Assembly (NCBI GenBank): GCA_016717705.1
Contig: JADKFD010000023.1
Coordinates: 1 to 64,000, forward strand
Direction of reading: 5' to 3'
Origin: Rhodanobacteraceae bacterium
Lineage (GTDB): Bacteria > Pseudomonadota > Gammaproteobacteria > Xanthomonadales > SZUA-5
Length of the DNA: 64,000 nt
The notes below the pieces were generated by a model. It saw nothing but the letters and a program-made list of their open reading frames with translations. It was not told the origin of the DNA and made no database searches. Both the position numbers and the translations under genes were made by a program. This document shows, one piece after another, positions 1 through 9,018 of this stretch. Position 1 is the stretch's first letter; each line of letters opens with the position of its first letter.

Positions 1-621
1 ACCGGGATTGGCCAGCGCCACTTCCGAGCGCTGCGTGCGGATGTACCAGGGCGCCACCGAATTGACGCGGATGCCGTCAGCGGCCCACTCGCACGCCAGG
101 TTCTTGCTCAGTTGCGCCAACGCCGCCTTGGTCATGCCATAGGGCGAGCCGGTGCGCACATGGGTGAGGCCCGAGACCGACGTGATGTTGACGATCGCGG
201 TGGCCGCGTGGCGCGTCAGCAAAGGGTGCGCCAGCCGCGACATCGCAAAGGCCGAGATCACGTTGTTTTCGATCAGCGCGCGCACGTCGTCGTCGCTGTA
301 GCTCAGCGTTGGCCGCGGCGCATTGCCGCCGACATTGTTGACCAGGATGTGCAGATCGGCGCCCAGATCGGCGATCCAGTCGTACACCTCCAGGCGCTGC
401 TCGGCCTGCGACAAGTCGGCGGCCACCGCGCGCACCTCGCGCGCCGGAAACTCCTCTTCGAGCTCCAGGCGGACCCGTTCCAGATGGTCCGGATCGCGCG
501 CCACCATCAGCACGTCCGCTCCCAGCAGCAGCATTTCGCGCGCACAGGCCAGGCCAATGCCGCGACTGGCGCCGGTGATCAAGGCAGTCTGGCCTTCGAG
601 GCGCCAGCGATTGAGTGGCAT
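1..621 (-). CDS. SDR family oxidoreductase, tropinone-reductase-like (3' end beyond window)
   Basis: The first 207 residues of a short-chain dehydrogenase/reductase are present; the C-terminus lies beyond the left edge. The start is the ATG whose complement is 619-621, giving MPLNRWRLEGQTALITGASR. The cofactor motif TGASRGIG is at residues 16-23. Next come the NNVGGN segment after strand 4, a serine region NITSVSG, and the catalytic YxxxK in SPYGMTKAAL, followed by IRVNSVAPW. This order is classical SDR with a Rossmann fold and NAD(P)H use. The wording after the YxxxK resembles tropinone reductase-like members, but the substrate cannot be read from sequence. It is divergent from the lipoprotein gene to its right. 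Confidence 0.85.
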   Translation of the reverse strand, partial: MPLNRWRLEGQTALITGASRGIGLACAREMLLLGADVLMVARDPDHLERVRLELEEEFPAREVRAVAADLSQAEQRLEVYDWIADLGADLHILVNNVGGNAPRPTLSYSDDDVRALIENNVISAFAMSRLAHPLLTRHAATAIVNITSVSGLTHVRTGSPYGMTKAALAQLSKNLACEWAADGIRVNSVAPWYIRTQRSEVALANPG

Positions 622-734
622 GTGACGCTTCCAATGGCCATCGATGGTTGCAGATGATCGCCCAAGTTGCTGACGGCCGGCGCAGCCGCCTTCGCTGTGG
701 AAGAATCAGCGCCGGAAGAACTGCCGGAATACCG

Positions 735-1262
735 ATGCGCCACCTGTTGCTGCTTGCCGTGATGCTGATCCTGGGTGCCTGTGCGCGCCCCGAACGAGTT
801 GGTTGCCCGGCCCAGAAGCTGGCCGATATCGGTCGCGACGAGGCCACGCGCGGATTGGCAGAGTCGCTGCCCAAAGCGGATTGCGCTCTCGACGCCGCGG
901 AACTGGAGCTCTATCGCAAGGGCCGCGAGGAAGGGTTGGCGCGCTATTGCACCGCCCATCGCGGCTATCAGCTGGGTCTGGACGGCAAGGCGATCAACGA
1001 CAAGCTGTGCGCGGAAGACGCCGCCCGGGAGCTGCATCGCGGCTTTGAGATCGGCGACAACCTGCGCAGCCATCTGCGCCAGCGCGACGATCTGCTCAAT
1101 GAAGCGCGCAATATCGAACGTGCGGCTGCGGCGCTGCCGGAGGGCCTGGCCGAGCGCCGCAAGCTGGAAGACGAAGCCGCCGGCAAGCGCTTCGACGCAC
1201 GCCAGCACGAGAACGATGTCGAGGCGCTGCGCGGGATTGTCGCGGTGGAGCGCTGGCGTTAG
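735..1262 (+). CDS. DUF2799 domain lipoprotein
   Basis: 175 aa. The start at 735 was chosen because it places a lipoprotein signal peptide at the N-terminus: MRHLLLLAVMLILGAC, with lipobox LGAC and the lipidated cysteine at residue 16. The rest is a small, charged, helical protein with paired cysteines (GCPAQK, KADC, YCTAHRGY, KLCAED) and a C-terminal coiled-coil-like stretch rich in R/E/L. The GCPAQKLADIGRDEATRG opening and the Y/C/G-rich middle match DUF2799, a family of unknown function in gammaproteobacteria. It stands alone between the divergent SDR gene and the convergent uup gene. Function is not assigned. Confidence 0.75.
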   Translation: MRHLLLLAVMLILGACARPERVGCPAQKLADIGRDEATRGLAESLPKADCALDAAELELYRKGREEGLARYCTAHRGYQLGLDGKAINDKLCAEDAARELHRGFEIGDNLRSHLRQRDDLLNEARNIERAAAALPEGLAERRKLEDEAAGKRFDARQHENDVEALRGIVAVERWR

Positions 1263-1284
1263 GCGCGGTACCCGCCCGCTATTT

Positions 1285-1372
1285 GTAGAGCGGAGCTTGC
1301 TCGCTGATTTCGTAGGCCGGCCAACAGGCAACAAGCTCCGCTGCCTTGGGGGGGGGGGCGGCGCGGGGGGGG
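1285..1372. repeat. Decayed REP-B palindrome followed by two poly-G tracts
   Basis: A degenerate copy of the GAGCGGAGCTTGCTCCGC palindrome begins near 1285, with part of an inverted partner (CAAGCTCCGCTGCC) near 1331-1345. It is followed by an 11-base G run (1348-1358) and an 8-base G run (1365-1372) directly after the uup stop codon. The sequence fits the REP-B family seen at 23240-23505. The G runs may be miscalled. Confidence 0.55.
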
Positions 1373-1373
1373 T

Positions 1374-3251
1374 TCAACCCTCCAACTCCTGCCAGCGCGC
1401 GTAGGCGGTTTCCAACTCGGTCTGCCGCGTCGCCAGCAGCTGCTGATCGGCCATCACCGCAGCGCTGTCGCGCTGAAAGAACTTCGCTTCGTTCATCGCC
1501 TGGGTGCGCTGCGCGATCTCGGTCTCCAGCGCCTCGATGCGCGCCGGCAGCTGTTCCAGTTCGCGCTGGTCCTTGTAACTGAGCTTGCGCCTGGACGCTG
1601 TGGCGGCAGCGGCAACCGGCGCCGCCGCGGCTGCGCGCGCCGACTCGGCGCTGCGGACCCGGCTGGCTTCGCTGGCGCGGTAGGCCTCCCAGTCGCTGTA
1701 GCCGCCGACGTACTCACCGATGCGGCCATCGCCCTCCAGCACCAGCGTCTGGGTCACCACGGCGTCGATGAAGGCGCGGTCGTGGCTGACCAGCAACACG
1801 GTGCCGGCGTAGGCGCCGATCTGTTCTTCCAGCAATTCCAGCGTCTCGATGTCGAGATCATTGGTCGGCTCGTCGAGCACCATCAGATTCGACGGGCGCG
1901 CGAACAGTCGCGCCAGCAGCAAGCGATTGCGCTCGCCACCGGACAGCCGGGTAATCGGCGCGCGCGCACGCTCAGGACTGAACAGAAAGTCCTGCAGATA
2001 GCCGAGCACGTGGACGCGGCGACCGCCGATGTCGATGAACTCCTGGCCCTCGGCGACATTGTCGAGCGCATTCCAGTCCTCGCGCAGCGTCGCCCGATAC
2101 TGATCGAAATAGGCGATTTCGAGCTGCGTGCCGCGCACGACCTCACCCTGATCCGGCTGCAATTCGCCAAGCAGCAGGCGGATCAGTGTGGTCTTGCCGA
2201 CGCCATTGGGGCCGACAATGCCGACACGGTCACCGCGCAGGATGGTGGTGGTGAAGTCGCGGATCAGCGTGCGTCCGCCGATCGCATAGCTGACATCGGT
2301 GGCGCGCAGCACGCGCTTGCCGGAGCTGCTCGCCTCGGCCACTTCGATGCGCGCCAGGCCCTGTTGCTCGCGGCGCGCCGCGCGCTCGCGGCGCATCGCC
2401 TTGAGCGCGGTGACGCGGCCCTCGTTGCGGGTACGGCGGGCCTTGATGCCCTGGCGGATCCACACCTCTTCCTGCGCCAGCTTCTTGTCGAACAGCGCGT
2501 TTTCCATCGCCTCGGCGTGCGCGCGTTCTTCCTTGCGGCGCAGGTAGTTGGCGTAGTCGCCGGGCCAGCTGGTGATGCTGCCGCGATCGATCTCGACGAT
2601 GCGCGTGGCCAGCGCCTGCAGAAAGGCGCGGTCGTGGGTAACGAAGATGATCGCCCCAGGAAATTCCTTGAGGAAAGTCTCCAGCCAGGAGATCGCCTCG
2701 ATATCCAGATGGTTGGTCGGTTCGTCGAGCAGCAGCAGGTCCGGCGCCATCAGCAGCGCCTGCGCCAGCAGCACGCGCCGCTTCATGCCGCCGGACAGCG
2801 CGCCAAAATCGGTCTCGTCGGTCAGTCCGAGGCGCTCGACCGCCTGCGTCGCGCGCGCTTCCAGCGTCCAGCCTTGCGCGGAATCGATCGCCTCATGCAG
2901 CACCGCCATGCGCTCGGCATCGAACTCGGCCGCGTGGCTGATGTGATGGTACTCGGCGACCATCTGGCCGATCTCGCCAGCGCCGAGCGCGATCACGTCG
3001 AACACCGTGCCGGTCAGATCGCGCGGCACTTCCTGCGGCATGCGCGCGATGCGCAGGCCCTCGTTGCGCGCGATGCGCCCATCGTCCGGCGCAAGCTCGC
3101 CGGCGATCAGCTTGAGCAAAGTCGACTTGCCCTCGCCATTACGTCCGACCACGCAGATGCGCTCACCGGCATCGATGGCCAGATTGGCATCTTCGATCAG
3201 CAAAGGTCCGCCGACCGAGTAGTCGAGGTTGTTCAGGGTGAGGAGGGGCAT
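1374..3251 (-). CDS. uup: ABC-F family ATPase Uup
   Basis: 625 aa, soluble, with two ABC ATPase domains and no membrane segments, as in ABC-F proteins. Domain 1 has Walker A GRNGEGKST at residues 36-44, signature LSGGMKRR and Walker B LLLLDEPTNHLD. Domain 2 has GPNGVGKTT, LSGGERNR and MVLDEPTNDLD. The roughly 80-residue C-terminal extension (KLSYKDQRELEQL... to ARWQELEG) is the coiled-coil DNA-binding domain that marks Uup rather than EttA or YheS. Uup affects precise transposon excision and branched DNA and also acts on ribosomes. The ATG at 3249-3251 is used because upstream residues are low-complexity spacer. The next minus-strand gene lies upstream. Confidence 0.93.
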   Translation of the reverse strand: MPLLTLNNLDYSVGGPLLIEDANLAIDAGERICVVGRNGEGKSTLLKLIAGELAPDDGRIARNEGLRIARMPQEVPRDLTGTVFDVIALGAGEIGQMVAEYHHISHAAEFDAERMAVLHEAIDSAQGWTLEARATQAVERLGLTDETDFGALSGGMKRRVLLAQALLMAPDLLLLDEPTNHLDIEAISWLETFLKEFPGAIIFVTHDRAFLQALATRIVEIDRGSITSWPGDYANYLRRKEERAHAEAMENALFDKKLAQEEVWIRQGIKARRTRNEGRVTALKAMRRERAARREQQGLARIEVAEASSSGKRVLRATDVSYAIGGRTLIRDFTTTILRGDRVGIVGPNGVGKTTLIRLLLGELQPDQGEVVRGTQLEIAYFDQYRATLREDWNALDNVAEGQEFIDIGGRRVHVLGYLQDFLFSPERARAPITRLSGGERNRLLLARLFARPSNLMVLDEPTNDLDIETLELLEEQIGAYAGTVLLVSHDRAFIDAVVTQTLVLEGDGRIGEYVGGYSDWEAYRASEASRVRSAESARAAAAAPVAAAATASRRKLSYKDQRELEQLPARIEALETEIAQRTQAMNEAKFFQRDSAAVMADQQLLATRQTELETAYARWQELEG

Positions 3252-3272
3252 GGTTGAGTGGGGGGGCGGTGG

Positions 3273-3349
3273 GTGAGTGGTGAAGCGTGAAACGTCAATC
3301 CGAGAGCGCGTTCCCGCGGATTGACGTGGGTTTCTCACGCTTCCACTCA
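3273..3349. repeat. Heptad-arm element H1 between uup and the upstream gene
   Basis: The left arm (3273-3300) reads in 7-base steps GTGAGTG, GTGAAGC, GTGAAAC, GTCAATC. The right arm (3316-3349) contains the reverse complements GATTGAC, CTCACGC and CACTCAC with small insertions, so the two arms can pair. The stop codon of the upstream membrane protein lies inside the right arm. The left arm ends 22 nt from the uup start. This is the most degraded member of the set. Confidence 0.6.
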
Positions 3350-4228
3350 CTGTTCCAGAAGCATCCTCGGCGCCTGCTCGATATTGCCCGACAGGCCGGT
3401 CAGCGCGTTGAGATCGCGGATGGCCAGTTCGGCGTGGGTCATGGTGTCGGCGACCGAGTCGACCTGGGTGCTGATGAAGTCGGGGTTCTGGTTGTTGACG
3501 CTCATTTCGCTCAGGGCGAGGATTTTCGCCTCGATCCGCTCGAGCTCAAGTTCGACGAACTGGTTGTTGGTTTCCGCCGACTTCAGGTTGTCGAGGCGCA
3601 TCGTCGTGGTCGCGATCGAGTCGGTCAGCGAGCGCTTCATGCGCTCGTCGGCCTGCTCGCCGAGTGCCTGGCGGCGTTGTTCCAGGTCCTTGAGCTGCGC
3701 TTCCAGGGCGCCGCGATCGGTCTGTTCGAGGAATTTCCACAAGCCCTGCTGCGCGTACAGCAGGCGCAGGAAGACCCACAGCAGCTTGTCCAGCCCACCG
3801 CCGCGCAACTGATCGGCTTCCGGTGCTTCCGGTGCGCCGGCGGCGACACCGCGCGCGATCCGGCGCAGACGCAGGCAGCGGTCGCGCAGATCGCGAAAGC
3901 GCGCATTCGGGCCTGGGCCGAGTTCGCTGAGCATGCGCGTCAGCAGGGTCTGCGGATCTTCCTCGCGCTCTTCCCATTCGGGTGAGCGGCCCATCAACTT
4001 GGCGTCGATGGCGCGACGAAATTTCGGCGCCGACACCAGGCCGGTCAGGTAGACCAGTTCGGCTGCGGCCAACAGCGGCAATACGGCACCGGCGACCGGG
4101 CTCAGCAGCGCAAACGCGCCACCGGCGAACAGGCCGAGCAGATTCCAGCGCCAGGTAAAGGCCGCTTTCAGATAGTCGCCAAGGCCGGGAGCCTGCGGCG
4201 AGGGTGGGGCAGGGGGTTGCGGTCGCAT
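3347..4228 (-). CDS. Conserved membrane protein of unknown function
   Basis: 293 aa from the ATG at 4226-4228 (MRPQPPAPPSPQAPGLGDYLK). A proline-rich N-terminus is followed by two adjacent hydrophobic segments at about residues 25-65 (WNLLGLFAGGAFALL and AGAVLPLLAAAELVYLTGL). A long, mainly helical cytoplasmic-type region rich in R, E, L and Q follows, with likely coiled coils (RGALEAQLKDLEQRRQALG). No enzymatic motif was recognised. The start lies 155 nt from the divergent acetyl-CoA hydrolase gene. A longer in-frame ORF upstream exists but begins inside that gene's leader. Confidence 0.7.
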   Translation of the reverse strand: MRPQPPAPPSPQAPGLGDYLKAAFTWRWNLLGLFAGGAFALLSPVAGAVLPLLAAAELVYLTGLVSAPKFRRAIDAKLMGRSPEWEEREEDPQTLLTRMLSELGPGPNARFRDLRDRCLRLRRIARGVAAGAPEAPEADQLRGGGLDKLLWVFLRLLYAQQGLWKFLEQTDRGALEAQLKDLEQRRQALGEQADERMKRSLTDSIATTTMRLDNLKSAETNNQFVELELERIEAKILALSEMSVNNQNPDFISTQVDSVADTMTHAELAIRDLNALTGLSGNIEQAPRMLLEQ

Positions 4229-4383
4229 GCGGGGAAGTATGCGTGCTTTGCGGCGCGCGTCAGCGGGGCTGGTCCTTCCCCGCGCGGGGAGGAATCGGTG
4301 CGCCAGCACCTCCAGCTTGCTCCGGCGCAAATCCGGCTCACGGCCCGCCTCTATGATCGGGCGGCCTGAATCAGGAGCAGGCG

Positions 4384-6543
4384 ATGACGGCAACCAAGCA
4401 CTTCACCCATGTCGACGAAGCCGTTGCCTTCGTCCGCGAGCGCCTCGGCAAACACTGGATCACCGCGGCGCCGCTCGGACTGGGTAAACCCAATCGAATG
4501 CTCAACGCGCTGTACCGGGCGGCCAAGGCCGATCCTACGGTGCACATGAAATTGATGACGGCGCTGTCGCTGGCCAGACCCAATCCGGCAGGCGATCTGG
4601 AGAAGCGCTTTCTCGGACCCTTCGCCAAGCGTTGGTGGGGCGATAACTACCCGGACCTGGAATACCTTGCCGACCTGCGCGCCAACAGCGTGCCGGCCAA
4701 TATCGAGATCCGCGAGTTCTACCTGCAGTCGGGCTCGATGCTCGGCAAGCCGGCGGCACAGCGCAATTACGTCAGCGTCAATTACACCCATGTGGCGCGC
4801 GATGTCGCCGCCGCCGGCGTCAACCTGGCACTGCAGATGGTCGCCAGGCGTGATACGCCGGATGGCCCGCGCTACAGCCTGTCGTGCAATACCGACACCA
4901 GCATGGATCTGCGCGATCGCCTGTATGCGGAAGGCCGGCATCTCACGGTCATCGGCGTGGTCCACCGCGATCTGCCGTTTGTCGGCAATGACGCCGAAGT
5001 CGGGCCGGAGTTCTTCGACGCGATCGTCGACGCACCGGACGAGAACCATCGCTTGTTCGGCCTGCCGCGGCAGCCGGTGGAAGAAGCCGAGTACGTGCTC
5101 GGGCTGTACGCCAGCGCGCTGGTCAAGGATGGCGGCACACTGCAGATCGGCATCGGCGCACTGTCCGATGCGGTGGTTTACGGACTGAAGCTGCGCACCG
5201 CTCACAATGCTGACTATCGGGCCTCGCTGGATCCGATGCTGAGCCCGGCCGAACGCCTGCTGTCGCAGCAGATCGGTGGCTTCGAACCCCTGCAGGCGGG
5301 CCTCTACGGCGCCAGCGAGATGGTCATGGACGGCTTCATGGAACTGCATCAGGCCGGCATCCTGAAGCGCCGCGTCTATGACCACCTGCCGCTGCAGAAC
5401 CTGCTCAACCGGCGCCAGATCGACACGGTGCTGCGCGCCGACGACATCGACATGCTGGTCGAGTCCGGTGTCTATGCGCGGCCGCTGACCGAAGACGCAG
5501 TCGCCGATCTGGTCCAGTTCGGCTTGCTGCCCGAAGGCAGTGTCATGGGCGATCGCGACTGGCTACGGCTGCCGGACGGCACCCTGGTCGACGCACTGTT
5601 GCCGGAGGGTGCCGCGCGGGACGCCATCGCTCGCGTCATCGATGGCGTGTCGCTGCGCAATGGCCGTTATCTGCACGGTGCCTTTTATCTGGGCTCGCAC
5701 GCACTGTACGACTGGATCCGCGGGCTCAAGGGGGACGACTACGAGGGTTTCTGCATGACCCGCGTATCCCACATCAACCAGCTCTACGGCGGCCAGGAGG
5801 CGCTGCATCTGGCGCAGCGCAACGAAGCGCGCTTCTTCAACACCTGCATGATGCAGACCTTGCTCGGTGCCGCGGTGTCCGATGGCCTGGACAGTGGCCA
5901 GGTGGTCAGCGGCATCGGCGGCCAGTTCAACTTCGTCGCCATGGCGCACGAAGTGCCGACCGGACGCTCGATCCTGATGCTGCGTTCCACCCGCGAGAGC
6001 GGCGGCGAGGTGCGTTCGAGCATCGTCTTCAACTACGCCTACACCAGCATTCCGCGCCATCTGCGCGACATCGTGGTCACCGAGTACGGCATCGCCGACC
6101 TGCGTGGCCGCAGCGACGAAGAGTGCATCAAACGCATGATCGGCATCGCCGACGCGCGCTTCCAGGACGAACTCGCCGCGCGCGCGCGCAGCGCCGGCAA
6201 GCTCGATCCGGCCTGGGTCATCCCGGAGCGCTATCGGCGCAACACGCCCGAGGCGATCAGCGCCGCGCTGGCACCGGCCAAGGCCAAGGGTCTGTTCCCG
6301 CTGTTTCCTTTCGGTGCCGATTTCGACGCCACCGAAGAGCGCATCGTCAAGGCGCTGCGCTGGCTCAAGGCGAATACCGCGCGCAGCGGCGATCGTCTGC
6401 GGGCGATTCTGAGTGCGCTCGGCGCCACGCCGGGAGCGGCCGAGTTGCCGTATCTGCAGCGCTTGCGCTTCGACCAGCCCAAGACCCTGCACGAGAAGCT
6501 CTACGCGCGCATGGTGACGTTGGCGTTGCGCAAGACGGCGTAG
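4384..6543 (+). CDS. Acetyl-CoA hydrolase/transferase family protein
   Basis: 719 aa. The ATG has an AGGAG ribosome-binding site six bases upstream (4373-4377). The protein has the two-domain fold of CoA transferases acting on acetyl-CoA. It includes LQIGIGALSDAVVYGLKLR in the N-terminal half, GIGGQFNFVAMAHEV near residue 508, and the family signature VVTEYGIADLRGRSDEECIKRMI near residue 564. It is longer than the roughly 500-aa succinyl-CoA:acetate CoA-transferases, as in the proteobacterial long form. The likely reaction is CoA transfer or hydrolysis between acetyl-CoA and small carboxylic acids in the cytoplasm; the acceptor is unknown. It is a single gene. Confidence 0.85.
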   Translation: MTATKHFTHVDEAVAFVRERLGKHWITAAPLGLGKPNRMLNALYRAAKADPTVHMKLMTALSLARPNPAGDLEKRFLGPFAKRWWGDNYPDLEYLADLRANSVPANIEIREFYLQSGSMLGKPAAQRNYVSVNYTHVARDVAAAGVNLALQMVARRDTPDGPRYSLSCNTDTSMDLRDRLYAEGRHLTVIGVVHRDLPFVGNDAEVGPEFFDAIVDAPDENHRLFGLPRQPVEEAEYVLGLYASALVKDGGTLQIGIGALSDAVVYGLKLRTAHNADYRASLDPMLSPAERLLSQQIGGFEPLQAGLYGASEMVMDGFMELHQAGILKRRVYDHLPLQNLLNRRQIDTVLRADDIDMLVESGVYARPLTEDAVADLVQFGLLPEGSVMGDRDWLRLPDGTLVDALLPEGAARDAIARVIDGVSLRNGRYLHGAFYLGSHALYDWIRGLKGDDYEGFCMTRVSHINQLYGGQEALHLAQRNEARFFNTCMMQTLLGAAVSDGLDSGQVVSGIGGQFNFVAMAHEVPTGRSILMLRSTRESGGEVRSSIVFNYAYTSIPRHLRDIVVTEYGIADLRGRSDEECIKRMIGIADARFQDELAARARSAGKLDPAWVIPERYRRNTPEAISAALAPAKAKGLFPLFPFGADFDATEERIVKALRWLKANTARSGDRLRAILSALGATPGAAELPYLQRLRFDQPKTLHEKLYARMVTLALRKTA

Positions 6544-6582
6544 CGAAGGTCGCGGAGAGCCGGTTACCGCCTAGCCCTAAGT

Positions 6583-6622
6583 AGCCCGGTGTACGCGCGA
6601 ATGCGCGTTCACCGGTACTTGC
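6583..6622. repeat. REP-C palindrome
   Basis: Inverted repeat CCGGTG-T-ACGCGC-GAAT-GCGCGT-T-CACCGG preceded by GTAGC. The same outer stem with a different inner stem recurs at 33656-33695 and, less perfectly, at 43838-43875. Confidence 0.7.
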
Positions 6623-6674
6623 CGCAATCCCCCGCCGGTGAACCGCTTCGCGGTAAAGCGGCCTACAAAAGCAA

Positions 6675-6698
6675 GAAGGGCGCCTTACGGCGCCCTTC
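6675..6698 (-). terminator. Stem-loop terminator of the secreted hydrolase gene
   Basis: A perfect 10-bp stem (GAAGGGCGCC / GGCGCCCTTC) with loop TTAC. On the minus strand it lies 22 nt after the hydrolase stop and is followed by TTGCTTTTG, a modest U tract. On the + strand no U tract follows, so it mainly serves the minus-strand gene. Confidence 0.65.
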
Positions 6699-6719
6699 CG
6701 GTGTTGCGTTGCACTGGCT

Positions 6720-8662
6720 TCAGCGCGCGGCGTTGGCATTCATCGTTGCGTTGCGTGAAGCGTTCTGCGTCTGCGCCGGATCGCGCATGCCGCTGGTGTG
6801 GCACTGGCCGGTGACGTGGCCGCGATTGACGCCGCCCGACAACTGGCCCTTGGCCTGCTCGGTGGTGCCGTCTTCCGGATCGCTCAACACCAGGTCGGTG
6901 GCGAACTGGCAGTAGTCGTTGGTGTACCAGTTGGTCAGCTTGAACGAGGTCGTGTAGTAGTTGACCTTGGCGCGCGAGGAGGTCGGAATGCCGGCCAGCC
7001 AGGCCGATGCGCCGCTGTAGGACAGATCGTTGTTGGTGCTGCAGCCGACGCCGAACCAGGAGCCCAGCGTCGCCAGGATGCCGGCCAGATTGGTGCCCTG
7101 GTACGGGGTGCCGACCGACTGGATCAGGCGGGCGCCGGTGGCGTTGTCCAGACCGCTCCAGTAGTAGTGTAAAGATGCAGCGAAGCAGCGCCGCCCTGGC
7201 TGTGAGCGACTACGCCGAAGGAGTTCCAGGTGGCGCCGAAGCTCTGGATCAGGCGCGCGAACTGGTCATGCGTGCGGTTCTGGTTGTAGTCGGCGAAGGT
7301 CGAGGCATTGCTGAACTGGGCGGTCGGCCAGACACCCCCTGAGCAGTAGCCGTGCACCAGCAACAAGCGCGTGCCTACGCCCTTGTCGGCATTCTGGGCT
7401 CGCGGACGCACGCCCTGCGTCATCGCTTCGTCGATGACGATTTCGCTCGGCTTGACCTTCAGCTGCAGCACCGGCGTGCTCATCGCCAGGCGCTCGGCGC
7501 TGGCGACGGTGATGAAGTTGTCCGGATCTTCGAGGCGCAGATTGCGCAACTCGAATGGTGCCTTGGCGCCGGCGAGTGCCACCCAGCGGGTATCGAGACC
7601 AAAGCTGACTGCGCCATTGGTCGGTGTCACCATGCCGCTGACCCACGCCACCGGCGTTGCCTGACCCGTCGCATCGGTGCCCCAGACTTCGGCGTAGCCA
7701 CGGTAGTGCTGGCCGGACTTGTCGGCCGCAACCGGGATATTCAGATTCAATCGGCCGGCCTCACTTGCATTGCTGGCAGCGGCCTTGGCCGCGACCAGCT
7801 GCAGCGAGGACTCGATGATCGGCAGCGGATGCTCAGCGCTGCGCACCACCGGTCGGCCATTGCGATTGGTGCCGTGCACGGTCACCTGGGCCAGGTACTG
7901 ACCGGCCTTGTCGGCAAGGAAATCGCCGCCGTAAATGCCGTCCCCGACCGCGCCATCGCTGTGCTTGCCGTCGTCGAACATCGGCAGATTGCGCACCTCA
8001 CCCGAGGGTGTGGTCACGCGCATGGAAGCCGAGCCGACATTGCCGGCTGCCTTGGCGAACAACACCTCACCTTCCTCGGTTTCGCCATACAGGCTGGCGA
8101 CGAAGCCGATACGCTCGCCGACCAGTTGCCGCGTGTGCGTCTGATAGGACACCAACTGTGTGTCCGACTGGCCTTCGACCAGCACGAAGCCGCGCTCGGA
8201 TGCGCCCTTGGCGGCCGACAGCTTGACCATCCACTCACCGCTCTCGACGCCGTCCAGCTCGAAATACTCGGTCGGGACCTGGGCGTTGCCGCTGCCGAAC
8301 TTCATCAGGCGGTTGTCGCTGGCCAGCGCGCGCGCGGCCTTCTCGGTGCGGCCCGAGGGCGAACGCAGGCCGACGTTCCAGCCCATCTCGTCGCCGGTGA
8401 ACACCAGGAAGCGCACGCTGTCGGTTTCGACCGGCAGCGACAGTTGCGCGCTCATGGCGCCGGACTTCTCGCTGATCATCTCGATCGGCAGCAGCGCGCT
8501 CTTCGAATGAATGGCGGCATCGGCCGGATTGGCCGGCTGCATCGCGGCAAACTCGGACGGCGGGCCGGCGAGTTGCTTGGCGACGATACCTTCGGCATGG
8601 GCCAACGGTGCCGCGACGATGAGGCAAGTTGCGATCGAAACAGTCAGACGATTGAGCTTCAC
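6720..8662 (-). CDS. Secreted alpha/beta hydrolase (lipase-like) with an Ig-like N-terminal region; one apparent frameshift
   Basis: 647 aa if one missing base near 7165-7172 is restored. The GTG start at 8660-8662 has a GGGAGGG site just upstream and opens a signal peptide ending PLAHA, about 23 residues. Next comes a roughly 370-residue beta-rich region. It contains DDGKHSDGAVGDGIYGG, which is like the repeats of choice-of-anchor X proteins. The C-terminal third is a hydrolase: LLLVHGYCSGG supplies the oxyanion region and VVAHSQGG the nucleophile elbow. After HLY the reading frame changes; in the next frame it continues YYWSGLDNATGARLIQSVGT to a stop at 6720-6722. The last part is rich in Asn, Cys and Tyr, fitting an exported enzyme. 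The substrate is unknown, possibly a lipid or polyester. Confidence 0.8.
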
Positions 8663-8765
8663 GATTACCCTCCCAGATACGTGAATTCGCGGTTGCGGAT
8701 GCAGCCGCGAGAGAACCTTCAAATGGCCGCCGGTGCTTTCGGAGGGCTGTCGCCGTCCGCCCCAA

Positions 8766-8787
8766 CACCATACGTGTGAGTATGGTG
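8766..8787. promoter_or_regulatory. 22-bp palindrome upstream of the hydrolase gene (possible operator)
   Basis: Perfect 8-bp inverted repeat CACCATAC-GTGTGA-GTATGGTG, about 104 nt upstream of the hydrolase GTG start. A second, smaller inverted repeat GTGAC-GCAAAGT-GTCAC lies at 8820-8836. No U run follows either, so an operator is more likely than a terminator. No regulator is identified. Confidence 0.4.
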
Positions 8788-8950
8788 CTCCTGAACCCAT
8801 GTTAAATCAAGCGTTCAAAGTGACGCAAAGTGTCACAGATGTGCTGCAAACGGTCGAAACAGCCAGTTTGGCGGTGAATTGGGGCACTTTTGGCACGCGG
8901 GGGCAGTTTCTTGCGCCCAGCGCGTGTGCATCCGCCACGGCCGCGAAGAG

Positions 8951-9012
8951 CATCGCGCGCAAGCGCGCTCCCTCCGCCGTCTGGCAGTGCAGGAGCGCGC
9001 TTGCGCGCGATG
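8951..9012. repeat. REP-A inverted pair
   Basis: Two copies of the REP-A palindrome in opposite orientation: 8951-8973 (CATCGCGCGCAAGCGCGCTC) and 8988-9012 (AGGAGCGCGCTTGCGCGCGA). They lie in the 356-nt spacer 8663-9018, just after the ppx stop. Apart from the palindromes listed, no gene is seen in that spacer. Confidence 0.85.
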
Positions 9013-9018
9013 CGCTTC

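Noticed and set aside
1782..3257. Long + strand ORF opposite uup
   Set aside because: It is the antisense shadow of a high-GC gene. The minus strand has all ABC-F motifs and a plausible start.
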